64,000 nucleotides of DNA from Flavobacterium notoginsengisoli. Its GTDB lineage: Bacteria > Bacteroidota > Bacteroidia > Flavobacteriales > Flavobacteriaceae. The notes under the pieces are model-generated. The model searched no databases, was not told the DNA's origin, and worked only from the letters and a program-made list of their open reading frames with translations. Shown piece after piece: positions 8,766 to 18,281 of the stretch (within the stretch, counting starts at the first letter, position 1; the number at the start of each line of letters is the position of its first letter). The DNA lies in NCBI RefSeq assembly GCF_014207905.1, contig NZ_JACHLB010000004.1:62001-126000 (forward strand), given 5' to 3'. Made by a program: the position numbers and the translations under genes.

Positions 8766-9169
8766 TTGTTAAGAAATAGAAATAATATGCATTTGTTGCG
8801 TGATTAGTTTTCTGAGGAAGCAATATTGCTGATTCTAAAGCAGAAATCGAAATAGCATCTTTTGATAAACGTCAGCTGAAGTAAAGCAATTTAATTTTGT
8901 GAAAATCATACATTTTTGGGAGGTTTTGATTGATAGCGTTGTGGTTTTTAGTAATATTAATTAATAATTATTACTGTAATAGTTAAAAGTGAACATGATT
9001 CAAATGTAAGTAAAAATACTACAATTCAAAAAAAAAGAATTTATTTTATTGTTATGATTAATAATTTAAGTTAAAATGGAATTGATAGCATATAAAACTA
9101 CAAGCTAAAGTCGTTTTAGTGGCAATATGTAAAAGTTTAATTAAGTATAAGCTGTAAGGGACAATATTA

Positions 9170-9313
9170 AAAAAAAACAAAACTGCAAAAGAAATTGCCT
9201 ACGAACTCGGCTATGATGATGAATATTATTTTAGTAGAGTTTTTAAAGGTAAAACGGATATTTCTCCACAACTTTACAGAGATACAATCGGTTTTAATAG
9301 AGGTGCATCTTAA
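9170..9313 (+). pseudogene. Relic of an AraC-family regulator (last ~45 residues)
   Basis: An open frame without a start codon encodes AKEIAYELGYDDEYYFSRVF followed by a KGKTDISPQLYR-like stretch and a TAA at 9311-9313. This is the second HTH and C-terminal end of an AraC-family protein (family pattern: IAxxxGFxDxxYFSRxFKKxxGxSPxxYR). No matching N-terminal part is present upstream, so only the 3' end of the gene remains. Confidence 0.8.
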
Positions 9314-9409
9314 AAAATAAATCTTTCTAGCAAACCATATTTTTACATTAAAAACATTTCAAGTTTATGGAATTTGGAGAAGAACAACACATTTTCAGGT
9401 AAACGCTAC

Positions 9410-9442
9410 ATAGATAACCTGTGGTTTCAACCACAGGCTATG
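9410..9442. repeat. REP-like imperfect palindrome
   Basis: CCTGTGGTT (9418-9426) and AACCACAGG (9429-9437) form a 9-bp stem with a two-base loop; an outer CATAG/CTATG stem (9410-9414, 9438-9442) is separated by a 4-base bulge. The bulged, GC-richer hairpin in an intergenic region resembles REP elements. Only one copy is in the window. Confidence 0.45.
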
Positions 9443-9541
9443 TTTGAAAATAATGACGTAACAAAAATGAGTTTTTATGCATGAGCAGAACGCTCACATC
9501 AGCTAAAGGAATTATTCGTTAATCTAAAAATAATGACAATC

Positions 9542-10180
9542 TTAAGATTTAATACTTTCGGACAAATAACCTGAAACATCCGAAATCAATTGATGAGGCT
9601 CAACATAAAGTGAATTTTTGCTAATCTTTCCATCTTTAATTATGTAAGGATGCGTAAGCAAAATATCTCTAATGGTACTTTCGCTAAAACTATTGATATC
9701 ATACATGCAGATCAGCGAACAGGAATGTTGAGGCGTTAGCAGATTCAAACTCGCCTCATATTCTAAAAGTTCATCGGTTCCTGGCAGGTTTTTAAGAGCC
9801 CATACCATATCTCCGCAAGCTCTCACGCTTTCGTAACCTGCTCTTGAAGCGGATAATAAAGTTTGTTCGAGCATTTTATACATTTTTTCAGCAGCAAACT
9901 CACCATCTTTAATATAAGTGTTTTCAGAAGCAAGTACTTCCAATTGTCCAGTTGAAAGTTTTTCAGCAATAGATATTCCATTCTCAGCCAAGCAGCGACA
10001 ATGTTCACCGTGACGGCTTCCCTCAAGAATATTAATGACTTTATCATTAGTTTCCAGACCCTCCAAGATATAAGGAATTATTACCTCATATTGCTGTTCT
10101 CTGGAATCGAAAAAACCACAAATATGCATTGGAGCCGATAATGTCTCTCCACAGACTGTAAATGATGTTTGCTTGTTCAT
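9542..10180 (-). CDS. MEDS-domain (DcmR-like sensory) protein
   Basis: The 212-residue protein matches the MEDS domain: an N-terminal MHICGFFDSREQQYEVIIPY block where the family has HxCxFF-E-Y, followed by GLETNDKVINI, and RACGDMVWAL near the middle. MEDS domains are sensory modules first defined in DcmR, the regulator of dichloromethane dehalogenase, and in archaeal regulators; they are often fused to output domains but here the domain stands alone. The gene is divergent from a methyltransferase gene across 170 bases. Its -7 box TATATTTG (10185-10192, minus strand) lies so close that the transcript may be nearly leaderless. The ligand cannot be told. Confidence 0.8.
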   Translation of the reverse strand: MNKQTSFTVCGETLSAPMHICGFFDSREQQYEVIIPYILEGLETNDKVINILEGSRHGEHCRCLAENGISIAEKLSTGQLEVLASENTYIKDGEFAAEKMYKMLEQTLLSASRAGYESVRACGDMVWALKNLPGTDELLEYEASLNLLTPQHSCSLICMYDINSFSESTIRDILLTHPYIIKDGKISKNSLYVEPHQLISDVSGYLSESIKS

Positions 10181-10184
10181 ACAT

Positions 10185-10192
10185 CAAATATA
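10185..10192 (-). promoter_or_regulatory. -7 promoter box for the MEDS gene
   Basis: The complement of CAAATATA reads TATATTTG, a perfect TAnnTTTG box. It ends 4 bases before the ATG at 10180, implying a leaderless or nearly leaderless mRNA. Confidence 0.45.
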
Positions 10193-10350
10193 CACAATAC
10201 TTCTCTTAAAGATATTTATAACATCGAAATTTTACTAAAGATATTCCATTCGCTGGAAAGCGAAGAATTTTATTTCATATTGGAACAAATTTGAAATATC
10301 ACTAGTTCAAAAAAAATCACTATTTTTAAAGTAACCATCATTTTTGTACT

Positions 10351-11955
10351 ATGACCGATAAATCACAACTTCTTAGTTCCATATTCAGGCATCTTGACGG
10401 TTTAGTTACTGCTCCCGTTGCCATTGCACTAAAGAAAAAATCAGTTTTAGAATATATTTTAGAGAAAGAACAGCTGTCATTATCAGAACTTACAAATGTT
10501 TTTAAAGCCAATGAAGGTTATCTAAATATTGGTTTACGACTTTTGGCTTCACAAGGTTTTCTGGAATATGAAGTCAATAATCAAACACAGGAAATTACGA
10601 TTGCTATAAACGAAAAGACCAAAACCGCTTTTTCGTTGTTTTATCTTTACGAAGATGTTGTTGATCTGTTGCAATTATCGACACAGTTTCATCCGCGTCA
10701 GTTTGATGATGAACCTTTTGAAAAGCTCAATCTTATTTTTGAAAAGTATAAAAAGGGATACGGAATTACGCTTTCTGATGATTCTTTGACTAATAACATT
10801 CAGAATCAGATTTTAAAGCATATTGAAGGTTATTTAATTGGTCCAACCATTGTTCGTCTGGCTATGAACGGAATGTTTCATAAATATTTTATGGAAACGT
10901 CTTTCCGTCCGGAAGAGTTTCATAAATCGCCTGAAAATTTTAAAAAGATTCTGGATTTCTTTGTGCATTTGGGATGGTTTTTAGAAAAAAATGGCAATTA
11001 TCAGTTTACAGAAGCGGGTTTGTTTTTTGCCAAAAGAGCCAGTGCCTACGGTGTTACTGTTTCGTATCTGCCAACATTTGCTAAAATGGACGATTTGCTT
11101 TTTGGTAATCCCGATGTTTTGCGAACTAATGAAGGTGAAAATGAAATTCATGTTGACCGCGAAATGAATGTATGGGGAAGCGGAGGCGCGCACGATACTT
11201 ATTTTAAAGTTGTCGATGAAATTCTCATCAAACTTTTCAATCTCCCAATTGAAGAACAGCCAAAAGGAATTCTGGATATGGGATGTGGAAACGGCGCTTT
11301 TTTACAGCATGTTTTTGAAGTAATTGACCGACAGACCTTACGCGGTAAAATGCTCGACGAATATCCGTTATTTCTAGTCGGTGCCGATTATAATCAAACG
11401 GCATTAAAAGTGACGAGAGCGAATTTGATAAAAGCTGATATTTGGGCAAAAGTAATTTGGGGCGATATCGGCCGTCCAGATATTCTTTCGAATGATTTAA
11501 AAGAAAATTATAATATCGATTTAAAAGATCTTTTGAACGTAAGAACTTTTCTCGACCATAACCGAATCTGGGCAGAACCTCAGCAAATTAACAAAGACAG
11601 AGTGAGTACCTCAACAGGTGCATTTGCTTACAGAGGAAAGAGAATTAGTAACAATTTGGTCGAAGATAATTTATTGGAACATTTACAACGATGGTCGCCT
11701 TATGTGCGTAAATTTGGTTTACTCTTAATCGAATTGCATACCATAAATCCGAAACTTACGGCTCAAAATATTGGAAAAACTCCTGCAATAGCTTATGATG
11801 CCACGCATGGTTTTTCGGATCAATATATTGTTGAAATTGATGTTTTTAATCAAATCGCTGCCGAAGCAGGATTGTTTCCGGATAAAACCTTTTTTAAGCG
11901 ATTTCCCGATGCTGAGACCGCAACAGTAAGTATTAATTTATTGAAAGGAAAATAA
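10351..11955 (+). CDS. Class I SAM-dependent methyltransferase with N-terminal winged helix (AprA-MT-like)
   Basis: The 534-residue protein has a winged-helix-like N-terminus (about 1-90, SLSELTNVFKANEGYLNIGLRLLASQGFL), a middle region, and a Rossmann methyltransferase domain with SAM motif ILDMGCGNGAFLQ near residue 308 and acidic residue VGADYNQTALKVTRANL about 40 residues later. The C-terminal block with AYDATHGFSDQYIVEIDVF resembles methyltransferases related to the apratoxin AprA enzyme. It is unusually large for a simple methyltransferase. It forms a probable unit with the ChrB/AraC fusion gene that follows after a gap of 37 bases to its likely ATG. The substrate is unknown; the catalytic family is clear. 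Confidence 0.8.
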   Translation: MTDKSQLLSSIFRHLDGLVTAPVAIALKKKSVLEYILEKEQLSLSELTNVFKANEGYLNIGLRLLASQGFLEYEVNNQTQEITIAINEKTKTAFSLFYLYEDVVDLLQLSTQFHPRQFDDEPFEKLNLIFEKYKKGYGITLSDDSLTNNIQNQILKHIEGYLIGPTIVRLAMNGMFHKYFMETSFRPEEFHKSPENFKKILDFFVHLGWFLEKNGNYQFTEAGLFFAKRASAYGVTVSYLPTFAKMDDLLFGNPDVLRTNEGENEIHVDREMNVWGSGGAHDTYFKVVDEILIKLFNLPIEEQPKGILDMGCGNGAFLQHVFEVIDRQTLRGKMLDEYPLFLVGADYNQTALKVTRANLIKADIWAKVIWGDIGRPDILSNDLKENYNIDLKDLLNVRTFLDHNRIWAEPQQINKDRVSTSTGAFAYRGKRISNNLVEDNLLEHLQRWSPYVRKFGLLLIELHTINPKLTAQNIGKTPAIAYDATHGFSDQYIVEIDVFNQIAAEAGLFPDKTFFKRFPDAETATVSINLLKGK

Positions 11956-11992
11956 TTAATGTATTTTAGTGGTCTTAAAAAACGATTCCATA

Positions 11993-12838
11993 ATGAAATG
12001 GATTACCCGAGAAAGACCAAAAATAGACCGAATAGCCTGTCCGTGGCTGATAAAAAAATTTGTAGATACTGAGGCAGCATTTATTTATGTCCCTTACGAA
12101 CAAGTTTTAGAAAAAGCAAAAGAATTTGATGCTATTCCTTTTGATATTCCTGAAGTCGAATACACGCATTACCAAGATCAATGTACATTTGACTATATCA
12201 TAAAAAAGCATGAAATAAATGATCCTGCCGTAACCATTATCGCTGCTATTGTACGCGGAGCCGATACCGACCGCCACGAAATCGCAAAAGAAGCTGCCGG
12301 ACTTTGGGCTATTTCAGCCGGACTTTCGTACAATATTACCAATGATTATAAACTCTTAGAAACGGGAATGTTTCTTTATGATGCACTTTACAGTTGGGCA
12401 ACGCATTTGTACACTCAGAAACATCTTCAAAATAATCCTTTTGAGAATTTGCTGCATGAAGTGTACAGCAAACTTCTCAAAGACAAAAAAAATACAGGCA
12501 AAACACCTTCATGGGTAAAGGATTTAAAGGAAATCATCCAAGATCAGATTGATGCTCAGTTTGCTTTTGATTTAAAGAAAATTTCTACCGAACTTGATCT
12601 TAATCCCTCCTATTTATCCCGGGAATTCTCTAAACATTTTGAAGATTTAAATTTTGGAGAATATGTTCGAAAACAACGAATTGAAAAAGCGATAAACCTT
12701 ATAGAAAATTCTTCGTACACGTTAACAGAAATTGCTTATATGACAGGTTTTTCAGATCAGAGTCACTTTACGAGAATTTTCAAGGCACATACAGGAAATA
12801 ATCCTTCTTCTTATCGCAGAAAAATTCGCAAAAAGTAA
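11993..12838 (+). CDS. ChrB-type domain fused to an AraC HTH domain
   Basis: Residues 1-135 form the C-terminal-type domain of chromate-resistance protein ChrB: MKWITRERPKIDRIACPWLI at the start, then FDYIIKKHEI and IVRGADTDRHE, with conserved Arg, Asp, Cys and His residues. After a linker of about 55 residues the last 85 form an AraC double HTH (SYLSREFSKHF; LTEIAYMTGFSDQSHFTRIF). ATG 11993 is preferred over an upstream GTG at 11969 because the ChrB domain normally begins with this MKW. ChrB domains take part in chromate sensing and resistance, often with a ChrA pump, which is not seen here. Attachment to an AraC DNA-binding domain suggests a ligand-sensing regulator, perhaps of the preceding methyltransferase gene (inference). 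Confidence 0.85.
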   Translation: MKWITRERPKIDRIACPWLIKKFVDTEAAFIYVPYEQVLEKAKEFDAIPFDIPEVEYTHYQDQCTFDYIIKKHEINDPAVTIIAAIVRGADTDRHEIAKEAAGLWAISAGLSYNITNDYKLLETGMFLYDALYSWATHLYTQKHLQNNPFENLLHEVYSKLLKDKKNTGKTPSWVKDLKEIIQDQIDAQFAFDLKKISTELDLNPSYLSREFSKHFEDLNFGEYVRKQRIEKAINLIENSSYTLTEIAYMTGFSDQSHFTRIFKAHTGNNPSSYRRKIRKK

Positions 12839-12925
12839 TCTCCGTACCAAAACGTAAAAAGTGTTCTATTTATCAGGAAACATTGGGTTTTAAATTTGTT
12901 TTTATAAATAATAAAATCAAAATCC

Positions 12926-13423
12926 ATGTTTTTTAGATGTACATTTCTTTTTACATTATTGCTTTTTAGCTTGCCTTCTTTTTCTCAAACTACGTATCCA
13001 AAAATTACGGGTTATTTTGGTATAATGCATCCCATTGTAACTTTTAGCCGAGATGAAACTGCTGTAAATTTTAGAGATTACTATGCAGTGTCATTTCCAA
13101 CGGGAATTAATATTTGGAAAAGCAGTAAAATAGGTTTTTCTCTTGAAATTGTTCCCAACATTAAAGACGATAACGGATCGAGCAAAACCACAAGCCTCTT
13201 ATTTCATCCTGGTGTTCTTGTTGCTTTAGGAAAAGGTTACAGTTTTGCCGGACGACTCGCTTTTGATAGTAATGGCCGATACGGATTTACGCCTGTTTTT
13301 AATAAAACCCTAATCAAAACTAACAGTGTGAGTTATTATGCCGCTGTCCCGCTTCCTGTACGTTTTGGAAACGATCATCCAGCTTCTTTTACAGCGGGAA
13401 TTCAGTTCGGAATTGCCTTTTAA
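12926..13423 (+). CDS. Secreted beta-rich hypothetical protein
   Basis: The 165-residue protein has a clear signal peptide (hydrophobic stretch ending near LPSFSQ) and alternating aromatic/hydrophobic patterns that suggest a small outer-membrane or periplasmic beta structure (ITGYFGIMHPIVTFS, YYAVSFPTGINIW, ASFTAGIQFGIAF at the end). No family is recognised with confidence. It follows the ChrB/AraC fusion gene by 87 bases on the same strand and ends before a good terminator, so it may share that transcript. Confidence 0.7.
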   Translation: MFFRCTFLFTLLLFSLPSFSQTTYPKITGYFGIMHPIVTFSRDETAVNFRDYYAVSFPTGINIWKSSKIGFSLEIVPNIKDDNGSSKTTSLLFHPGVLVALGKGYSFAGRLAFDSNGRYGFTPVFNKTLIKTNSVSYYAAVPLPVRFGNDHPASFTAGIQFGIAF

Positions 13424-13780
13424 ATATAAAATTAGAAAACCTCTGAAATCAAATAATCGCAGAGGTTTTCAACTTACTAATTCAAAATATTTAATTGTAA
13501 TTAACTCTTGTTTTTTTAGGGTTTTAAGTTCAACTCCAATTTCCGTACTTCCGTAGTATTTCAGATAAATACTCTTACCTTCTTTGATGGCTTTCCATCA
13601 TTTGAATGTTATGGATTTCTATTGACCTGATTTACGCAACCTAAAATTTCAATAAAGATCAGTCTGTGTGTTTATTCTTATTTTTAAGATAATAGAGAAT
13701 TAACTTTTATCTATTAAAGAGCTACTTCAAATAACAATAATCAACAACCACATATTTTTAGAGGTTTTTAAAGATCTATA
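13424..13780. other. Intergenic region between convergent genes
   Basis: Apart from the terminator at 13436-13469, no gene, repeat or clear regulatory element is seen here. Confidence 0.6.
13436..13469 (+). terminator. Hairpin terminator after the secreted-protein gene
   Basis: AAAACCTCTG (13436-13445) pairs with CAGAGGTTTT (13460-13469), followed by a short T-containing tail. Confidence 0.7.
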
Positions 13781-16156
13781 TTACTTTAGTTCATAAGTTA
13801 CTTTTTCGATCTTACCTGTAAAAGCGAACGGCAGCTTATAATTAAAATCTACTGCAGAACCAATGTCCATTCCTACATCAAGACCTTCACCAAGTGATAT
13901 TTGTGCAGGAATAGTTCGGTCAAGATGCCCCTGTGCTACTTGAGAACCGTTTACTGACAAACTTACTGTCGCACCTTTGCCTACCTCATTTTCTTTGCCT
14001 TCATATTTAAAGTTGACCAATAATTTTACTTTGCCTTTTGGCAGAGCATCTTTTCCTGAAATAGTTGGTCGTTCCAATGCCAGATTATTGTAGACAAAAC
14101 TTGGTTTGCCATTTTGTATATATAAGCCATAACCGCCCACTATTCCGCCTTGGGTAACAATCATACCTTCTGCGCCATTTTCAGGCACTTCGATATCAGC
14201 TGTAATCGACCATGATTTATTCAATAGGCGTGGACATGCAGCATCTGGCAATGCTACTTGTCCAGGATAATAAGTCAGTTCTTTTTGATTGCCTCCAAGA
14301 GACGGTCTGCCCATCAATTCACTATTAAATCGCTCTGTAACTCTCCAGTCTAAAGGCAATACATTATATTTTGAAGCCTCTACCCACCACATATCCTGCA
14401 ACTGTCTTAGCATTTGGGGATTTTTAGCTGCCAAATCATTAGCTTGGCTAAAATCTTCATCTACTTTATAAAGTTCCCATTTCTGTTTATCAGGATCAAA
14501 ACCAGCTCTGTTAGGATTCCATGGCACAAAAGACATTGCTGAAGCCATCCATCCATCATGATATATCCCTCGATTACAGCCAAGTTCAAAATACTGAGTA
14601 CTGTGTTTTTCTTTTGCTTTTGCATCGCTAAATGTATAAGCAAAACTAACTCCCTCAATCGGTTTCTGTGTGATGCCATTTACGGATTCAGGTGCCTGAA
14701 TTCCAATCATTTCATAAATGGTAGGCACAATATCTATAGTATGCGTAAACTGGCTGCGAATACCGCCTTTATCTTTAATCTTGGCAGGCCATGAAACAAT
14801 CATTGGATTTCGGGTTCCTCCAAAATGACTTGCTACCTGTTTAGTCCATTGGAATGGTGTATTCATAGCCCAAGCCCATTCTGCAGTAAAGTGGTTAAAA
14901 TGTTTAGGTCCGCCCAGCTCATCAATCTCTTTAATATTATCCTGCCATTTTTCAGAAATTCCATTAAAAAACAAGTTTTCATTCACTGAACCTTCGATAC
15001 CTCCTTCGGCACTGGAACCATTATCTCCAGCGATATAAATAATAATTGTATTATCAGCATCAGGCATTTGTTTTATAGCATCAACGATACGTCCCATTTC
15101 ATAATCACAATGAGCACCATAACCTGCAAATACCTCCATCATGTGTGAATACAATCTTTTTTGGTCGGCATTAAGCGAACTCCACGCCGGCAGGCTTTCT
15201 GGTCTCGGAGTAAGTTTAGTATCGGCAGGGATTACACCCAATTTTTTCTGACGTTCAAAAGTTTCCTGTCTATAAGCATCCCAGCCCATATCAAATTTAC
15301 CTTTAAACTTGTCAATCCATTCTTTAGGTGCATGATGAGGCGAATGTGTTGCTCCAGGTGCTACATATAAAAAATAAGGTTTGTCCGGAGCAATCGATTT
15401 TACTTTTCTCACCAATGAAATAGCATGATCTGCAAGATCAATTGTCATATGATAATTTGGGTCTGTTGATGCCGGAACAAGATTACGGTTCTCAAACAAT
15501 ACTGGATTCCAATGGTTCATATCTCCTGCATTAAATCCGTAGAAATAATCAAAACCAAGCCCATTTGCCCAATGGTCAAAAGGTCCAGCCTGACTGGTTT
15601 CCCATGGTGGCGTATTATGATTTTTTCCAATCCATGCGGTCATATAACCATTCTGACTTAAAACTTCGCCTATGGTAGCACAATTTTTGGGCAGCACACA
15701 AGTATATCCATCATATCCAGTTGCAATTTCAGTAATCACTCCAAAAGATGCCGAATGATGATTACGACCCGTAATAAGCGCCGCGCGTGTCGGACTGCAT
15801 AATGCTGTCGTATGAAACTTATTATAACGAAGTCCTTCGGCAGCTAGCTTATCCATAGTTGGAGAAGTAATACCTCCTCCAAAAGTACTAAACTGGCCAA
15901 AGCCTGCATCATCCAAGAGAATTAACACTACGTTTGGCGCTCCTTTAGGCGCTTTAACAGGCTGCGGAAACTGTGGTGGATCTGAATCCATATAGGTACG
16001 TCCTTTGTGTCCTGTAAAATTAAAATCAGGTGGTGGCAAGTGTATACTTTCCCCAGCTGCCTTAGACGGTACTTCTTCTTTCTTTTTGTCCTGTCCCGAT
16101 AAAGTTATAGAAAACAAGAAACAACTTAATGCAATAATTTTGTACGTATGCTTCAT
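13781..16156 (-). CDS. Arylsulfatase, Cys-type, secreted
   Basis: The 791-residue protein has a signal peptide and a large sulfatase domain: NVVLILLDDAGFG carries the metal-binding Asp82-Asp83, and CSPTRAALITGRN (from Cys120) is the C-x-P-x-R signature whose Cys is converted to formylglycine by a maturase. IAGDNGSS supplies further metal ligands. The last 150 residues form a separate beta-sandwich region (ITADIEVPENGAEGMIVTQG onward), as in AtsA-like arylsulfatases of this size. It should hydrolyse aryl or other sulfate esters in the periplasm. It follows a DUF1254 lipoprotein gene by 74 bases on the same strand; the two probably share a promoter at 17853. Confidence 0.92.
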   Translation of the reverse strand: MKHTYKIIALSCFLFSITLSGQDKKKEEVPSKAAGESIHLPPPDFNFTGHKGRTYMDSDPPQFPQPVKAPKGAPNVVLILLDDAGFGQFSTFGGGITSPTMDKLAAEGLRYNKFHTTALCSPTRAALITGRNHHSASFGVITEIATGYDGYTCVLPKNCATIGEVLSQNGYMTAWIGKNHNTPPWETSQAGPFDHWANGLGFDYFYGFNAGDMNHWNPVLFENRNLVPASTDPNYHMTIDLADHAISLVRKVKSIAPDKPYFLYVAPGATHSPHHAPKEWIDKFKGKFDMGWDAYRQETFERQKKLGVIPADTKLTPRPESLPAWSSLNADQKRLYSHMMEVFAGYGAHCDYEMGRIVDAIKQMPDADNTIIIYIAGDNGSSAEGGIEGSVNENLFFNGISEKWQDNIKEIDELGGPKHFNHFTAEWAWAMNTPFQWTKQVASHFGGTRNPMIVSWPAKIKDKGGIRSQFTHTIDIVPTIYEMIGIQAPESVNGITQKPIEGVSFAYTFSDAKAKEKHSTQYFELGCNRGIYHDGWMASAMSFVPWNPNRAGFDPDKQKWELYKVDEDFSQANDLAAKNPQMLRQLQDMWWVEASKYNVLPLDWRVTERFNSELMGRPSLGGNQKELTYYPGQVALPDAACPRLLNKSWSITADIEVPENGAEGMIVTQGGIVGGYGLYIQNGKPSFVYNNLALERPTISGKDALPKGKVKLLVNFKYEGKENEVGKGATVSLSVNGSQVAQGHLDRTIPAQISLGEGLDVGMDIGSAVDFNYKLPFAFTGKIEKVTYELK

Positions 16157-16230
16157 GGTATAAATTATTTAATAACAAAATTGTTTTTACTGAATTTCTT
16201 TGAATTAAAATTCCCTCAGTATAGTAAGAA

Positions 16231-17778
16231 TCATTTAATTTTCTTCACATCATCGGGTTGCCAGCTTTGATCAAAAAATGCTTTCTTAGGTCCGTATAAA
16301 CGAATATTTACAAAGAATCCTTTATCTGTTACAGTTTTTATCCAGTTTTTGCCTTCGCCCGGAGATTCTGGTCCAAAGTAGAAATCATAAGTTCCGTCTT
16401 TATTCACTACAGGATTATCCATACTATTGATCGATGGGAAAGGCTGTCCGTTATCTAATCCCGAAGCGCTTATCGGCTCATACAGCGTAACAGACCAAAA
16501 CAATGCTGCCGGAACATCTTTTGGCAGATGTAACACATAACTGCTCGCTCCGCTGAAAAAATTACCATCAGAATCACGAAAAGCAGAAGGATATTTTGCG
16601 CCAACATTTTCCATACTTAATGCCATTGCCGGACTAGTAGAATACGCTGCCGCAAAAAAGCTTATTCTTGGATTGATATAATTATAAGTGTCTGCTGTAA
16701 AAGTTTCGTTTACAGGAAAAGCATTCAGCCATTGTTTGTCTTTATAATATCGCGTTCCTTCAACATAGTTTGGAAGATCATAACCAATCATTTTACCCAT
16801 TTTAAAGGCAGTTTTTGCGGCTTTATCCAAAATGTCTTTTGTTCGTGCATCCGGTTTAAAAGGTTTTCCTTTTTCAATACCAATTGACTGTAAGACACCA
16901 CGCATTTCCATATCAACAGGATTAACGTATTCGCTATTAATAAAACGGGAAAGCAATTCGAAAGCTTTACCATCCTGAGGAAACAGCATATTATGCGAAC
17001 CGGCAGAACCATCAGGAAACTGCATTGGTTTGGCCTGATCTTTTTTTCCTAACGGATAAATAACTGTTTTTTCCATTACCGCCACCGGTGCTGTCAACTC
17101 TTTCGGATTTTTGAAAAAACCTCTCCAAAAAACAAATACACCGTAAGTACCAGAACGATACGTATAATAACCAGATGGAATAGTTCCTTTATAATCTGGT
17201 GGAAGAAGAAGATACTTCCCTCCTTTTCCCTTATCTGGTCCAGGCAAACCAACATCTGCTCTCCATTTTTTACCTTCAATCAAACCTTCAGATACAAGTG
17301 GTCTTTGCCAGAAATCGTCTAATATTCCCTGCAATCCTTCAGGCGCTTCAATAACCATTGGGCCATCTTCTTTTAAATTGAGATAACCTAATGCATAAAT
17401 AACATCGGAATTTGGTGTGGTAATTAATGTTTTGGCATTTAACCTTTCTTTCCAGATCGGCAGAATATTATAGCCTTTGCCAAAATCTCTTTCTGAACCT
17501 TCTTTCATTGCAAACATATTCATCGCAGGCAATGCCCATAGATAGGCCTGTGTCGCACGTTGAAACAAAAGCTCATCTTTCAATTCCTGAATACCTTCTT
17601 CACTCGGATAACCGTTAGTGAGCGTCATATTAGCTAATTCATCGTATCTGGAGCTAGATCCGTTTTTATTTGTTTCTTTAGTATTTCCTTGCGAAGTACT
17701 ATCTTTAGTTTGATTGCAAGCTGATAGAATAAATACTAATGACAGTAATTTAATTAATAATAGAAGATTTTTTTTCAT
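16231..17778 (-). CDS. DUF1254/DUF1214 lipoprotein
   Basis: The 515-residue protein starts with a lipoprotein signal (VFILSACNQT, lipobox LSAC). It then has a DUF1254 region (about 60-200, with ATQAYLWALPAMNMFAM and LITTPNSDVIYALGYL) and a C-terminal DUF1214 region (about 390-510, ending with FFVNIRLYGPKKAFFDQSW). The family is widespread and periplasmic or outer-membrane attached; its activity is not known. It is the first gene of a pair with an arylsulfatase, and its promoter carries one copy of the 24-bp dyad described separately. A role linked to sulfate-ester use is an inference from this pairing only. Confidence 0.9.
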   Translation of the reverse strand: MKKNLLLLIKLLSLVFILSACNQTKDSTSQGNTKETNKNGSSSRYDELANMTLTNGYPSEEGIQELKDELLFQRATQAYLWALPAMNMFAMKEGSERDFGKGYNILPIWKERLNAKTLITTPNSDVIYALGYLNLKEDGPMVIEAPEGLQGILDDFWQRPLVSEGLIEGKKWRADVGLPGPDKGKGGKYLLLPPDYKGTIPSGYYTYRSGTYGVFVFWRGFFKNPKELTAPVAVMEKTVIYPLGKKDQAKPMQFPDGSAGSHNMLFPQDGKAFELLSRFINSEYVNPVDMEMRGVLQSIGIEKGKPFKPDARTKDILDKAAKTAFKMGKMIGYDLPNYVEGTRYYKDKQWLNAFPVNETFTADTYNYINPRISFFAAAYSTSPAMALSMENVGAKYPSAFRDSDGNFFSGASSYVLHLPKDVPAALFWSVTLYEPISASGLDNGQPFPSINSMDNPVVNKDGTYDFYFGPESPGEGKNWIKTVTDKGFFVNIRLYGPKKAFFDQSWQPDDVKKIK

Positions 17779-17852
17779 GTTTTATTTTTTTAAGAAAAGT
17801 CCTCTGGCATTTGTTGCAATACCAAACAAAAAAACTGATTATTAACACATTA

Positions 17853-17926
17853 CAAATTTAACTCTTATCAAAAATTAACGATATTTGTCAAGAACATAAA
17901 CTGGTTGCATTTTATAATTTGCAACA
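17853..17926 (-). promoter_or_regulatory. Promoter with upstream dyad (copy C)
   Basis: On the minus strand a TAAATTTG -7 box (17853-17860) precedes the DUF1254 gene. A 24-bp dyad, GGTTGCAT-N8-TTGCAACA (17903-17926, plus-strand reading), is centred 58 bp upstream of the box centre, a position typical of an activator site. Confidence 0.55.
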
Positions 17927-18171
17927 ATTTTGACAAAAATCTACATTCTAAAAGTTACGAAATAACTAAAATTATATTCGAATAAAATATTTGGAAATTG
18001 AATCTAAACTGATTTCATTTTAATTATTACGATAACTTCAATAAATTGAAAGATTCTTGTCCCTTGACATTTTCTAACATTTTACTCCTTACAAAGAAAT
18101 AGCATCAGGTCATCATTAAAATTGAAACATCTGTGTGGTTCTTATATCGTATTAAACCTTTATAAGAAAGA

Positions 18172-18189
18172 CAGATATAAAAATATCTG
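18172..18189 (-). terminator. Weak hairpin terminator
   Basis: CAGATAT (18172-18178) pairs with ATATCTG (18183-18189), with A- and T-rich flanks. It may end the transcript of the small porin gene. Confidence 0.45.
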
Positions 18190-18281
18190 CCTTTTTATCG
18201 AAATAATAAACAATATAATATTTGAGTTAAAAGCCCTAAAAAAAAAAATTTAGCTTTCTATGAACTTAATGCCCTCTAGGA

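Larger units (their letters stand above)
8766..9541. other. Intergenic region with gene relic and hairpin
   Basis: No intact gene is seen. It holds a dyad AGTAATA-N12-TATTACT (8950-8975), a relic of an AraC-type gene (9170-9313) and a REP-like hairpin (9410-9442). The remainder is AT-rich without recognisable features. Confidence 0.6.
17779..18281. other. Intergenic region with promoter, dyad and terminator
   Basis: Contains the DUF1254 promoter with upstream dyad (17853-17926) and a hairpin at 18172-18189. No coding capacity was recognised in the rest. Confidence 0.6.
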
